Below are positions 10,140 through 21,271 of a stretch of DNA of 64,000 nt, piece after piece. The DNA comes from Rhizophagus irregularis. Taxonomy: Eukaryota > Glomeromycota > Glomeromycetes > Glomerales > Glomeraceae. Where the stretch lies: contig NC_089451.1 of assembly GCF_026210795.1 (NCBI RefSeq), positions 2,774,001 to 2,838,000 on the forward strand, in the 5' to 3' direction. The translations under genes were made by a program, and so were the position numbers. The notes under the pieces are model-generated. The model did no database searches. It was not told the DNA's origin and saw nothing but the letters and a program-made list of their open reading frames with translations. Position 1 is the first letter of the stretch; each line of letters begins with the position of its first letter.

Positions 10140-10634
10140 CTATTTAAAATCCTGGTGCATTTTGAATACCTCTCCCTCATCGTTACTTTCATATTCTTCA
10201 TCGTCCTCACTCTCTTCGCTTTCATATATTGCTTCTCTTTCATATCCTACTGGGATCGTTATTATTTCTCCCTGTTCTTCTATCCTTAAGGTATGATCTT
10301 CGAAATTTATTTTTGCATTATACAGCTTCCATATATCATTTCCCAAAATTAGATCCTCTTCTTCTGAATCTATTACTTCAACTTCTTTTAGTATCTCTAA
10401 TTCATCTTTGTATCTTAAAGTTATATTTGCTTTTCCTAACGCTGCTATCTTTTGCCCATTTGCTATTGTACATCTAAATTTACTTTTTCCAAATATAGGT
10501 ATATTCAATCTTCTTCTTAATTTATCTGTTATCACACTTACTGCTGCTCCAGTATCTATTATTACATTCACTAATTGATCTTCAACCTCTAATTCTGTTC
10601 TCATTGCTGTAGTTCTTTTCTCTTCATTTTTCAT
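10140..10634 (-). CDS. Retroviral-type aspartic protease (readthrough product of gag)
   Basis: The product is a small aspartic protease of about 165 residues that would process Gag and Pol. The active-site motif IIDTGAAVSV follows ELEVEDQLVNV, and a downstream ILGNDIW matches the conserved I-L-G-x-D block of retropepsins. The frame is the same as gag. The gag TGA (10653-10655) is followed by six sense codons and then the first ATG at 10634, so the protein is probably made mainly as a Gag-protease fusion by readthrough. The ORF ends in an acidic tail and a TAG at 10140-10142. The RT frame is -1 relative to it and opens just at that stop. Confidence 0.9.
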   Translation of the reverse strand: MKNEEKRTTAMRTELEVEDQLVNVIIDTGAAVSVITDKLRRRLNIPIFGKSKFRCTIANGQKIAALGKANITLRYKDELEILKEVEVIDSEEEDLILGNDIWKLYNAKINFEDHTLRIEEQGEIITIPVGYEREAIYESEESEDDEEYESNDEGEVFKMHQDFK

Positions 10635-10649
10635 AGTTCCCACCGAGTG

Positions 10650-10655
10650 TAGTCA
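10650..10655 (-). promoter_or_regulatory. Putative UGA-CUA stop-codon readthrough site between gag and protease
   Basis: On the coding strand gag ends AAT TGA CTA CAC. TGA followed by CTA is the core of a known high-readthrough stop context. The reading frame is open beyond it and encodes the protease. The position and frame fit translational readthrough as the means of setting the Gag to Gag-protease ratio. This is inference from the motif. Confidence 0.6.
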
Positions 10656-13600
10656 ATTTTTCTCGTTTATGCTTCTTGGTCTATATGTTCCTTCTCTCAA
10701 TTGTTTATGATACTTAATATTCTCATTTATCATTTGTCCAATTGTTATATTCGCTCTACAATTTTTCACGTCTTCCACAATATCGTAAGGTGGTATTCCA
10801 TCAGTTAATCTCGGTCCATATTCCCTGGGCTTTCCTGTCCCTGATGGCTTTGTTCTAACCCAATTTCCAAATTCATCTTGCCGCATTCCAGGGTAAAATG
10901 CTTTGCCTTCTTTTGTGAACATTGGTTTATAAAATCTTCCATCTTTTGTCATGGGTCGCCGACCATAATTATAATCTTCTGGTCCTATTGGATTATCCCA
11001 ATTTTGACTATCTTTGTATACATTATTTTGTTCTATCCTTTCGGGCGTATATCTTGGTGTTGTTGTTCCACTTGGTATTTCTCTATCATCCATTCTATTT
11101 CCCGCTTCTCTTAATTCTTCTTGTAAATTTCCTTCTTCACCATTATTTTTATATCCCACTACTGGATTCGTCCTTCTTGTTTGTCTTCTTGTCTTTACTG
11201 CGTTATCTTTTGCGTATAATTCATTATGATAATTTAATTCCCTATCTTCATAATCATCGTAATAACCTTGTGTATAATACATTTCACCGTATTGTGGTTC
11301 CTCATCTTCATATCCATTATAATAATATTCTCCTTGATCATCATATTCGTCCATCATATTTACTCTCGCATTCCTTCCTTCGGGACAATTATTCTTGTAA
11401 TGCCCCACTCTATTACATCTGAAACACATTGGTACCCTATTCTGATTTGGTTGATAACTATTCCTATTACCATTATTTAATCTCCTTCCCATATTTGGTT
11501 GATACCTATCCCTATTATCGTTGTTTAATCTTCTCTCCATATTTGCTACCATTCTTTCTAATTTACTAATTTTCGCCTTCTCTTTAAACATTTCAGCTAA
11601 TTCGTCCTCATAATTTTCGTTCAATGGTTTTGCGAACATATTTTGTCTATTGTCATCTTTTCCAATATCTATTTTCGTACTAATTGGTGTTCCTATTGCT
11701 TTTCTTAAAAATTCGTCTTTTGCACCTTCTTCTCTTACTGCTATTTCTATCGCCCCATTTAAGTTCGCTGGATTCTGTCTTCTAACTTGATATCCTATTG
11801 TTGGTTCTAGTCCTTCGATGTAAAAATCTACTTGATATTCATCTGCTAATGCATGTCCTCTAGTTGCTATTCTTAATATTTGTCTAAATCTTCTTGTATA
11901 TTCTTCAACACTTTCATTTGTTCCTTGCCGAGTTTTTCTTAATTCTAGCATTTTCTTTCTTCTAACATCCTCTCTGGTAAATCTTCTTTTTATTCTATGC
12001 TTTAAGTCATTATCATTATCTGCATCTGCCCAATTCACTAAGTGACCTGCATTTACTTCTTTCATTTCATTATACCATTGCGCTGCTGCTCCTCTTAAAT
12101 GTGCTGCTGCGTATACCGCTTGTCTTACGCCATTAGCTCCCGCTGCTTTTCCGACTGCTGCAAATGCTACCTCGAATTGTCTAACCCAATCGGTAACATC
12201 TTCATCTTCTCTTCCATAAAAGAGTGGTATACTAATTGTTCCTCCTGCTTCATTTCCTGCATTTTCGATCCTATCTATCAAACTTCCTCCTGCTCCTACT
12301 GCTGCGTTCAAAGTATTAGCTGGATAACCTAAAGCGTTCTCTAACAATCTCTTTACTTGATTCTCGGTTGCCATATTCAATATATTCTCTTGAAATAAAT
12401 CTTGTAAATTGTAATCAGATAATTCACTTTCGTTGTCAGAATTTTTAATATTTAATGAACTATTCGTATCTGAATTTTGACTTAAGTCGCTATCCCCTCT
12501 ATTTATAACATTTTCAACTTCATCTTCAAACTCTTCTTCGTTAAAATTTTCAATATCTTCATCCCATCTTTCATCCGGACTTAGTATTTCTCCAATCTTT
12601 TCTGAATCATCTGTATTATCTTCTTCTGATTCTTCATTATCGCTTCTTTCGCCACTTTCTTCACTATCTATTATTCCCGCTTGTTCTTTCAACAACTTAT
12701 CTAATTTTTTCTTCAATTCTTTTTCCGACTCATCTTTATTTTCTTGAAAGATTTCAATGAATTCTTTATCTAAAATTTCTCCATCTGTATATCCCATACT
12801 AATTAACCTCAACAATTCTTCTTCAGTTATTATTGTTCCAATATCTTCAAAAATCTTCTGTAATCTTTTTACCCGATCATCAATTTCATCGATATTTTCT
12901 TCTTCACAACCTTTGCATACCATTCCTCTTACTCTAGACATATCATCCATCCATCCTAATCTAAACATATCATTCATCCATCTTATTTCGCATCTTTCGC
13001 ACCAAGTTGTATTCTGGTTTAACCACTTATGAATTTCTTTTCTTAATTCTTTATCTTCCAAATCTATCATTTCCATATATTCTTCCACAAATTCTTTAGT
13101 TACTATTATTCGATTATTTACCCCAAAACTCTTCATTCTTTGAATTTCTGACACATCTATTTCATATCCTAATTTTTCTAAGCTGTTTCTTAATTCTATT
13201 AGCTCATCTTGTTCATTCTTCTGCGCTTCTTTAACACATTCCCCGCATTCGCTATCCGCTTCGTCCATTTCGAACCTTCTATTACCACATTTTTCACATC
13301 TTATTGTTTCTTTTTCTAACCATTCTTTTATCCTCAATTCTTTTTCCCTTTCATCCAATTCCTCTATCTCTTGAATTTTATCCATAAATATTCTCGTTAC
13401 CAATATATCCATTTCTATCATCAACTTTATTCCTATTTTCCAAATGTACCTCAGTTGATCTTCATCCATAACATTTGACCTTCTTCTTAATTCACTAAAT
13501 TTCCATGATTTATCTCCTATTATTATCTCTAATTCTTCCTCGGAATCATTTTCCAATTCGTAACTTGCTGGACTATCTTCACTTTCTGAATCTTCTGGTT

Positions 13601-14330
13601 CTTTTGTAAATCCCCTAGTATCTATAAATATTCTTATTATCTTTTGCATCATATTCTTGTGATATTCGTGAACATTTTCTATATGTATGTTCTCATATTC
13701 TATTTTGGACATTAGTTCCTTTACTTTCTCCTCATTCATAGCTATTCCTTCTTCTTCATATAGTAACTCCCTAAACGTCTCTATTGCTCCTGTCTTTACT
13801 CGTAATGGTCCAATTTCTTTTGATGTGATTCTATACCATTGCCAAAATTTCTCAAACCTTCTTTCAACATCCCAATCTTCCAAAATATATTTGTGTTCTA
13901 TTAATTCAGGATTTCCAATTAATCTATCAAATACTTCATTCCCCAGATTTCTTTCAATACAGTCTCTTACAATTACTAATATAATTGTTCGTAATCCCCT
14001 TTCTTTCATTTTTGGTTGTATTCTATATCTTATTGATTCCGTTATTCTATCCATTATGTCTCTACATTTCCCTTTATGTATTGTATCTTCCCTTTCTGAA
14101 TTATTCATACTTAATAAATCTAATACTCCCTTAATCGTTACGTCATTGTATATTATTATTGCATCTTCAAATTTAAATAACGCGTCCCAAAATTTCTTGA
14201 ATACTATTGGTTCATTTACTATTGGATAACATAATTCACAATTTAAACATTCATCCAATTCTTCCGTTCCTAATTCGTGTTCTTCTTTATGTGTTCTATA
14301 TTCGCTTTCCCATTGATGGTACCATTCCAT
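10653..14330 (-). CDS. Ty3/gypsy Gag with long N-terminal extension
   Basis: The 1225-residue protein starts at the ATG at 14330. The canonical retrotransposon Gag region begins near residue 653 (MATENQVKRLL), with the capsid-like segment LFYGREDEDVTDWVRQF, AAQWYNE and EEYTRRFRQI. A CCHC zinc knuckle follows (C969, C972, H977, C982), which binds RNA. The C-terminal region is rich in Tyr, Asp, Glu, Asn and Arg. The first ~650 residues are not part of ordinary Ty3 Gag. They are acidic and helical-looking and contain several C-x2-C pairs (DECLNCELC near 27-34; CEKCGNRR and CGEC; CERC; CKGC) that look like zinc ribbons. There is no stop between the two parts. The stop context is UGA-CUA. I do not recognise a family for the extension. 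Confidence 0.92.
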   Translation of the reverse strand: MEWYHQWESEYRTHKEEHELGTEELDECLNCELCYPIVNEPIVFKKFWDALFKFEDAIIIYNDVTIKGVLDLLSMNNSEREDTIHKGKCRDIMDRITESIRYRIQPKMKERGLRTIILVIVRDCIERNLGNEVFDRLIGNPELIEHKYILEDWDVERRFEKFWQWYRITSKEIGPLRVKTGAIETFRELLYEEEGIAMNEEKVKELMSKIEYENIHIENVHEYHKNMMQKIIRIFIDTRGFTKEPEDSESEDSPASYELENDSEEELEIIIGDKSWKFSELRRRSNVMDEDQLRYIWKIGIKLMIEMDILVTRIFMDKIQEIEELDEREKELRIKEWLEKETIRCEKCGNRRFEMDEADSECGECVKEAQKNEQDELIELRNSLEKLGYEIDVSEIQRMKSFGVNNRIIVTKEFVEEYMEMIDLEDKELRKEIHKWLNQNTTWCERCEIRWMNDMFRLGWMDDMSRVRGMVCKGCEEENIDEIDDRVKRLQKIFEDIGTIITEEELLRLISMGYTDGEILDKEFIEIFQENKDESEKELKKKLDKLLKEQAGIIDSEESGERSDNEESEEDNTDDSEKIGEILSPDERWDEDIENFNEEEFEDEVENVINRGDSDLSQNSDTNSSLNIKNSDNESELSDYNLQDLFQENILNMATENQVKRLLENALGYPANTLNAAVGAGGSLIDRIENAGNEAGGTISIPLFYGREDEDVTDWVRQFEVAFAAVGKAAGANGVRQAVYAAAHLRGAAAQWYNEMKEVNAGHLVNWADADNDNDLKHRIKRRFTREDVRRKKMLELRKTRQGTNESVEEYTRRFRQILRIATRGHALADEYQVDFYIEGLEPTIGYQVRRQNPANLNGAIEIAVREEGAKDEFLRKAIGTPISTKIDIGKDDNRQNMFAKPLNENYEDELAEMFKEKAKISKLERMVANMERRLNNDNRDRYQPNMGRRLNNGNRNSYQPNQNRVPMCFRCNRVGHYKNNCPEGRNARVNMMDEYDDQGEYYYNGYEDEEPQYGEMYYTQGYYDDYEDRELNYHNELYAKDNAVKTRRQTRRTNPVVGYKNNGEEGNLQEELREAGNRMDDREIPSGTTTPRYTPERIEQNNVYKDSQNWDNPIGPEDYNYGRRPMTKDGRFYKPMFTKEGKAFYPGMRQDEFGNWVRTKPSGTGKPREYGPRLTDGIPPYDIVEDVKNCRANITIGQMINENIKYHKQLREGTYRPRSINEKN

Positions 14331-15949
14331 TATATGCTTTAGTTAAATTACTATGAATATCCATCCAGAATCTCAATCGGATTCCTCTCTCTATATATAT
14401 ATATTTCACTCTTATCATTTCTATTTTTGATCTTCTAAACATTCTTTCATCTTTAAATAGATTACTTCTTTCAATCTTAGATTCCATCTTTCGGTTCTAT
14501 ATATTTACTACGTCATATTTTACTATTAATTTTTTGCTGCGCCTCGAAATTTCAAAAATTTTTCTAAGTCCACGATCTCCTCAGGCTGCGGAGGTTTTTT
14601 ACTGCGCCATAAAATTTATCTTTTATCACCGATTTCCCTAATTTCACATGTCACATTTTTTCGTCACCGTGATTCATAGTTTCACTTATCACCTCTTTTT
14701 GTCACATCTTTTTGTCACATCTTTTTGTCACCAAGATCCATAATTTCACATATCACAAACTTTACGAAAATTTTGGAGTTTTAAGGTTTGCGAATTTCCA
14801 ATCTTTCTTATCGTCCACATAAATCCTTCTTACTATATATTCTATATTATATAAATTAATCTATAACACACAAAATGTCGTTCTTTTCAGATAAATGTCT
14901 TTCTTTTCAAATAAATGTTCTTTTTCAAATAAATATTCTTTTTCAAATAAATGTTCTTCTTTTAAATAAATGTCCTTCTTTTCGGATTTTACTCTATTAT
15001 TAAATACTGCACGTAATGTTCATTATACGGCTCGTTAATGTGTAAATATCCTTCTATTTTTTCTTCTTTTAACGGAACATTGTAATGAAAGCGTGAACTA
15101 GGACACTACACCAGGAACCCTCATCTGAAATGTAGCCTAGGACCTGTAACAATACAACATATCAGTCTTTTCCTCCTTCGTTGGCCGACTCGTCTCTTAA
15201 CGGGTGAATCTAATCTTCCGAAATCCAGTTTCAAAAGTCATCAGCTATCCATAAAACTCATCTAAACCAACTTTCTTAAATTGGTGGACCTATACTGAGC
15301 TTATCTCTATCTTTTACCCGCTGGAGATACCCCACATTGAAATAAAAGCACGACAGTTTTCAGGTTTGTCCCATTTTATCCATCCAATGTTTCTTGATAG
15401 TAGGTGTCTTTACAACTTTCATTCCCCGTCCCCAAAGCAATTCACATGTTATTGAGCTGGGTATCCAGATTTGACGTAACCCATACGTTATAATCTTTAA
15501 TGTCGAAGAATAAAGATTTTCCAATCTCGAGCATTTATCCAAAATCCAAACTCAGAGGTAACCCATACCACACAGATGAACCCCGGATAATACATTGGTG
15601 TTCTCCCATTATTAATCTTTATTTCAAAATCCATCTTTCACTTCCACATCTCCTTATGAAATTTCTCAGGTACTTTATTCCCGAAAGAAATATTCTTGTG
15701 CTTTCTATCGATTAAATGATTACTTGCACAACTTCAAACTTCAATCTTTCACCTTTTCAAGTTTTTAACTCGATTAAATCCTTGTTGATTTATTGGTTCC
15801 TTTTGAACTCGTCAAAACCTGAAATCTAAAAAATAAATTCTAAAATAAAATATTGATTAATAATACCTATCAGTGACTTACTAACGAAATTAAATTTTCA
15901 TATTCATTATAATAATAATAATCATGTGATGATGATCATTTCCTTTCTT
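14331..15949 (-). other. 5' leader of the Ty3/gypsy element
   Basis: About 1.6 kb separates the primer-binding site from the gag ATG. It contains a short repeat of TTTTTGTCACATC near 14690-14740 and a repeat of AAATAAATGTTCTTTTT near 14885-14970. Two short open frames (14296-14487 and 15360-15542, minus) have no protein features. An intron or packaging signal could lie here. I see nothing decisive. Confidence 0.6.
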
Positions 15950-15963
15950 GCGAGCATGCACCA
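15950..15963 (-). other. Primer-binding site of the Ty3/gypsy element
   Basis: Two bases after the 5' LTR on the coding strand comes TGGTGCATGCTCGC. This begins with TGG, the complement of the universal CCA tRNA 3' end. The matching tRNA would end GCGAGCATGCACCA. The donor tRNA cannot be named from this window. Confidence 0.65.
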
Positions 15964-15965
15964 TA

Positions 15966-17201
15966 TGAGATCCCCCAATTCCCCCTGTCATCAATTTACA
16001 AGGTTGCCACATCGAACGGGCATTCTCATGGTCGAACGAACGAATGAACGAACAAACAAACGAACGAACGAACAATTAAACGAACAAGCACGTGATCAAA
16101 ACATAATTAACAAACAACAACATCAGCGAACAACGTACAACAACATTCTTGGTTCATAAAATAAATAGCGTTAGTAATACAAAACATTAAACGATATAAA
16201 ATAAAATATACTTCTCTTTCCTCAAATTATATCCACTTTTACCTTTAATTTCAAACTTCGATAGCTCTCGCTACGAATTATCACTTTTCAAAACATATAT
16301 TTAATTCTTCTTAAATTTTCATTAATTAAAATTAATTAATCAAACATTAATTAAAGTTTAGGGCGAACCTATTACCTTTAATTAATATTAAACTTCATTA
16401 ATAATTAAAAAATAAAACTTATATTTTATTGAGTTCTGTGGATGCGAACTATGGAATTACTTTGAATTCCGTTCTCTATATATACAATTCTTATGCTATT
16501 TTCTATTCTATCTATATACTATTTTTTATGTTCTTTACATATTATCTTTGAACTATCTTTCTAATATACTATCTATATTTTAAATACGCTATCTTTTAAT
16601 ATGCTATCTTTTATATTATTTTATATGTTATCTTTTCTATTATTCAAATATTACATCGCAAAGAAATAATTTATAACCCATCTTTTATGGCTGTGCTACC
16701 TTTTCTTTAAATAATCTTTCAAATATTATGTCGTAAAGATATAATTCATCTTTTGTGGCTGTGTTATCTTTTATATATATTCTTTTTAATATGTTATCTT
16801 TTATATTCCATCTTTATGCCATCTTTTCATATTATCCTTTATATTATTTTGTGTTCTCCAATCTTTCCGACATTATTTTATATATTCTTTTAATCCACTT
16901 TATGTGTTTTGCTTATAATCTATCTTTTGTGGCTTATAATTATTCTTTCTTATCGTTCTCATTATTAAAGATCGCTAAGCCGCAAATGATCGACTCTATT
17001 TATCCTATTGGTTCTTTGTCAATCATTCAATAAATATTACATCATGCAGATCATTATTCTTCTTAAATGTTTATCCTTTTCGGCTAATTATTTATCCATC
17101 CACACCAATCCACGATTAATTTGTTCGTTCTTAATACTTGATAATTACATTTGGCGGTGGTGTTTTATCATCTTCTCATGCTTGATATTCGGCCGTTTAC
17201 A
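15966..17201 (-). repeat. 5' LTR of the Ty3/gypsy element
   Basis: This copy is the same length as the 5424-6659 LTR and matches it at every position I compared. Transcription should start within it and run leftward on the minus strand. It abuts the resumed CACTA array at 17202 (ACGCTAACG), where the target-site duplication is seen. Confidence 0.95.
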
Positions 17202-17855
17202 ACGCTAACGATTTTCTTATTAATTAATTGATTTGTCTTTTTTAATTATGATTTATAGTTGATTTTTCAATCGAGAAATCAACGCAGTAGAACGCTAACG
17301 ATTTTCGTAATTTTAATTTATTTGTCTTTTTTAATTATGATTTATAGTTGATTTTCCTCGAGAAATCAACGCAGTAGAACGCTAACAATTTTCTTATTAA
17401 TTAATTTATTTGTCTTTTTTAATTATGATTTATAGTTGATTTTTCAATCGAGAAATCAACGCAGTAGAACGCTAACGATTTTCGTAATTTTAATTTATTT
17501 GTCTTTTTTAATTATGATTTATAGTTGATTTGTCAACTGAGAAATCAACGCAGTAGAACGCTAACGATTTTCGTAATTTTAATTTATTTGTCTTTTTTAA
17601 TTATGATTTATAGTTGATTTGTCAATTGAGAAATCAACGCAGTAGGACGCTAACGATTTTCTTAATTTTAATTAATTGATTTGTTTTTTTTAATTATGAT
17701 TTATAGTTGATTTTCCAATCAAGAATTCAATGCAGTAGGACGCTAACGATTTTCTTAATTTTAATTAATTTATTTGTCTTTTTTAATTATGATTTATAAT
17801 TGATTTTTCAATCGAGAAATCAACGCAGGACGCTAACGATTTTCTTATTAATTAA
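17202..17855. repeat. Central palindromic tandem array of copy A, right part
   Basis: About seven to eight more units of the array at 3365-5423, in the same orientation and with the same dyad, are separated from it only by the retrotransposon. The array ends just before the ORF2 promoter. Confidence 0.95.
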
Positions 17856-17869
17856 TTGATGATTTTTAA

Positions 17870-17880
17870 ATTTATAAATA
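17870..17880 (+). promoter_or_regulatory. TATA-like box of ORF2, copy A
   Basis: TTTATAAATAGG lies only about 10 bp before the first ATG (17888) and about 65 bp before the in-frame ATG at 17942. A transcript starting some 30 bp downstream would miss the first ATG, so 17942 (MSNNSN) is the likelier start. The same sequence and spacing occur in copy B near 38045. Confidence 0.45.
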
Positions 17881-17887
17881 GGACGAT

Positions 17888-20341
17888 ATGACGATATTGA
17901 ACCCGCTTCGATTTTTTAAACGAATATTGAGTGAATATAAAATGTCAAATAATAGCAATAATAAAAAAAACAATAAAAAAAATAACAAACAAAAGCAACA
18001 GAGGTTTCAAGAAGAAACACCTGACGAAGGATCTAATCGTCAACGGGGAAGAACGGAAGAAGAAAGTAATCCGAATGAGACGAGTGACAAGACCAATAAG
18101 TTGACTAGCAAATCGTCACCCACCAAGTCAAACAAACAAAAGCAGCAAAGGTTTCAAGAAGAAACACCTGACGAAGGAGCTAATCGTCAACGGGGAAGAA
18201 CGGAAGAAGAAAGTAATCCGAATGAGACGAGTGACAAGACCAATAAGTCGACTAGCAAATCGTCACCCACCAAGTCAAACAAACAAAAGCAGCAAAGGTT
18301 TCAAGAAGAAACACCGAGCGAAGGATCTAATCGTCAACGGGGAAGGGCGGAAGAAGAAAGTGATCCGAATGAGACGAGTGACAAAACCAATAAGTCGACT
18401 AGCAAATCGTCACTCACCAAGTCAAACAAACAAAAGCAGCAAAGGTTTCAAGAAGAAACACCTGACAAAGGATCTAATCGTCAACGGGGAAGAACAGAAG
18501 AAGAAAGTAATCTGAATGAGACGATTGACAAAACCAATAAGTCGACTAGCAAATCGTCACCCATCAAATCGATCCTCAAATCTGCAAAGTCGACTAAGCC
18601 GACTCAAGAAGAGTCTGACGATGAGGTTATAGAAATTGAACCGCCAAATATTCCTAAAGGTAATTGAATTTTGGAAAATTGCTGATTGACATGTACGATA
18701 ATTAATAATTTTTATAGATCAACAAGAGATGTTATCGGAAATGAAAAAACGATATGGGAATATTCGAATTCCACAAAAATTCGTATTAGTGGTTAAAGAC
18801 GATCAAGGTAATGAAAGGATGATCGATGACGACGATACTGATTTAGAAGCAGGTACGATTTTGACTTCATTCGTATAAATTCAGAATTATTCGTAAAAAA
18901 ATATTACTATTAATAAAATTCTTTATTTAGAAAATCTAAAATTAAAGAAACAAATTGAAGAAGTACAAGTAGAGAATGCAAAGCTTCAACGCGAAAATAA
19001 CCGATTATTCGACGAAAATCGTTTTTTGACTCGAATAAATGAGGCCTTTGCAGACGAGAATGACGATCTACACGAAAGCTTAAACAGGTATTCGAGAATC
19101 CGTCTGCCTAAAGCCATTCATAGGCAGACGGATCTCGAACAGCCGGCAAAACGTCAAAAAAGAATTAAGACAAAAAAGTCCGAGCGATACGAGGAAGAAT
19201 CGGAGGAAGAACGGTCTGGTTCTAACAATAATGATGAGTACGACGAAAAAGAAGCTAGGGTATATTAATTTTATTTGTCTGATTCAGTTATTTAAAATTG
19301 CAGTATTGAGTAATTAAGTACCGGTTATCATTATTTGATTGTTATATTTAGGCTGAAATGAAGTCTATTTTGAAAACCATCGATGAAACTCGAGGACTAG
19401 ATTACAATGAAACGTTCAATAGCGCGAAAAATCTCAAGATTCGTCGTAAGCTAGTCCCTGAATTGCGTTCAGCCCTTGCTCCGTGTTTTCCCGCTTCGAA
19501 TAAGCAACTTACAAAATGGTTGGGTTGTCTCCACAAGTCTCATCGTTCTCATCAAAGATTAATGGATAGGGGAAAAGCTGATGAAAATAAACACCGGGTG
19601 CACTCAAACAATTGAGTACACGACGTTAGTAATGATTTATAATTATTATGCTGAATTTTATTCTGATTATGTATTGAATTTTATTCAAATTATAACGTAT
19701 TTTAGAAGAAAATCCGCCGAATTAAGGCGGCAAAGAGATTATATAGTTTTGACGATGAACGGATAACAAAATATGATAAGCGTAGATTACTAAAGATGTT
19801 ATCCAATCGCTTATTTCATTCTCCAGAAATAAGCGAGACAGACGAAGAAGACCTAACAAAGTCCATAATCGCTATTTACGACTATTCGTGGAGATCTGAT
19901 GAGGTTAGAACTTCTGAATCTTGATTTTTCAGACGAATCGCTGGATTTAATTATTATATTTTATTGTTTCTTCAGCTTAAAAATTTGCTATGAAATGTAC
20001 TCGATGTACACTCGTCAAATAAGTCGAAATTAATACGCGAACGTAGATACGACGACGAGGTACAAAAATACGACTGACCACATCCGTCGAATGCTCCCGA
20101 ATGGTCTTATATCGTACAACAACAAGATTTAATATTCGATACTGATATCGATCAGGGTTTAATCACTGAATATGATGAAGAAGAAGAAGAAGTTAGTAGA
20201 GGGACAACACCAGCAACTGGCAACACCACCGAAAATGATGAAGACCATAACAAGGAAGGAGAAGAAAAACCATCAAAATCAACGGTCGGTGACAATCATA
20301 ATAATTCAGATTTTGATTTACATATGGACGACGCGCAATGA
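17888..20341 (+). pseudogene. CACTA element second gene (ORF2, accessory coiled-coil protein), copy A
   Basis: Six exons can be joined with GT-AG introns: 17888-18659, 18718-18852, 18931-19259, 19352-19597, 19706-19903 and 19976 onward. Phases agree and copy B has the same exon lengths. The first exon encodes four repeats of about 52 residues containing QKQQRFQEETP and RTEEESNPNETSDK, rich in Ser, Lys and Glu. Exon 3 encodes a leucine-type coiled coil (ENLKLKKQIEEVQVENAKL) and a basic KRQKRIKTKK stretch. Exon 4 has a compact conserved region (RRKLVPELRSALAP). The last exon is acidic. It has TGA codons at 19991-19993 and 20075-20077, the first being CGA in copy B. The frame otherwise stays open to TGA 20339-20341. 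By position it resembles TnpA-type accessory proteins of En/Spm; the role is inference. Confidence 0.8.
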
Positions 20342-20439
20342 ACGAATCTGAATTAATTTGGTAGAAAACTTTCTTTTTTTCGTCAAAAATCTATATATAT
20401 ATGTAATTAATATTCCAAATTATTAGTATTAGAATTTTC

Positions 20440-21065
20440 CATAATTCAAAATAAATTTGTCTTAATTCAGAAAAAAATTAATTACAATTCGAAATAAATT
20501 TACTGCAAATTTACCGCAATTCAGAATAAAATTTACTGCAAATATACCATAATTCAGAATAAAATTTACTGCAATTCAGACGCAATTCAGAATAAAATTA
20601 ACCGCAATTCATTAAATTTTTACCGCAATTCAGAATAAATTAACCGCAATTCATTAAATTTTTACCGCAATTCAGAATAAATTTACCGCAATTCAGAATA
20701 AAATTTACCGCAATTCAGAATAGAAAATTTACTGCAATTCAGATTAAAATTTACTGCAATTCAGAATAAAATTTACCGCAATTCAGAATAAAATTTACCG
20801 CAATTCAGAATAAAATTTACCGCAATTCAGAATAAATTTACCGCAATTCAGAATAGAAAATTTACCGCAATTCAGAATAAAATTTACCGCAATTCAGAAT
20901 AAAATTTACTGCAATTCAGATTAAAATTTACTGCAATTCAGATTAAAATTTACTGCAATTCAGATTAAAATTTACTGCAATTCAGATTAAAATTTACTGC
21001 AATTCAGATTAAAATTTATCGCAATTTATCAAAATTTATCATAATTCAGAATAAATTCACTGCAA
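20440..21065. repeat. Short tandem repeats AATTYACYGCAATTCAGA, copy A
   Basis: About 30 degenerate units of 20-25 bp (AAATTTACCGCAATTCAGAAT and ACTGCAATTCAGATT variants) fill the 3' flank of ORF2. The reverse complement occupies 34845-35480 of copy B. Subterminal short repeats are where CACTA transposase proteins bind in plant elements. That role is only analogy here. Confidence 0.9.
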
Positions 21066-21271
21066 TTCGGTAAATTTATGAATATATTTTTTTAAACAAT
21101 TTGGATCAAAAATACTAAGCAATTCAGATACAATTTGGATATTCTGATCGGCATCGATCGGCCTGCCAATCGGAACTTTGCCTAAATTAATAAATCGGCC
21201 ATCTTTATCACCAAATTCAGCCTAAAATCGGACATCCGATTTCTAGCCGATTTGGACTATTTCGACCAGTG
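21066..21271. repeat. Subterminal region and TIR of CACTA copy A
   Basis: The segment ends TTCGACCAGTG, the complement of CACTGGTCGAA, and holds several AATCGG words. Copy B has the same terminus at 34658. The sequence beyond 21271 differs from the copy B flank, which sets the boundary. No target duplication can be judged because the other end of copy A is outside the window. Confidence 0.8.

Larger units (their letters stand above)
5424..17201 (-). mobile_element. Full-length Ty3/gypsy LTR retrotransposon, recently inserted
   Basis: Two 1236-bp LTRs (5424-6659 and 15966-17201) flank gag, protease, RT-RNase H-kinase and integrase, all on the minus strand. Integrase lies after RNase H, which is the Ty3/gypsy order. 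The LTRs begin TGAGATC and end TTTACA on the plus strand (TGTAAA...GATCTCA on the coding strand). They look identical on reading, which implies a very recent insertion. The target is the unit GTAGAACGCTAACG of the CACTA array. ACGC (AACGC if the last LTR base is shared) is duplicated on both sides. A primer-binding site and polypurine tract are in the expected places. Unusual features are the large N-terminal Gag extension, the UGA-CUA junction and the kinase domain. Confidence 0.97.

Noticed and set aside
10138-10150. TTTTAAA as a -1 slippery site between protease and RT
   Set aside because: The -1 codon at that site is TAA, so slippage there would terminate.
15360-15542. A 60-codon ORF in the retrotransposon leader
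   Set aside because: No motif or codon signal, and it lies in the untranslated leader.
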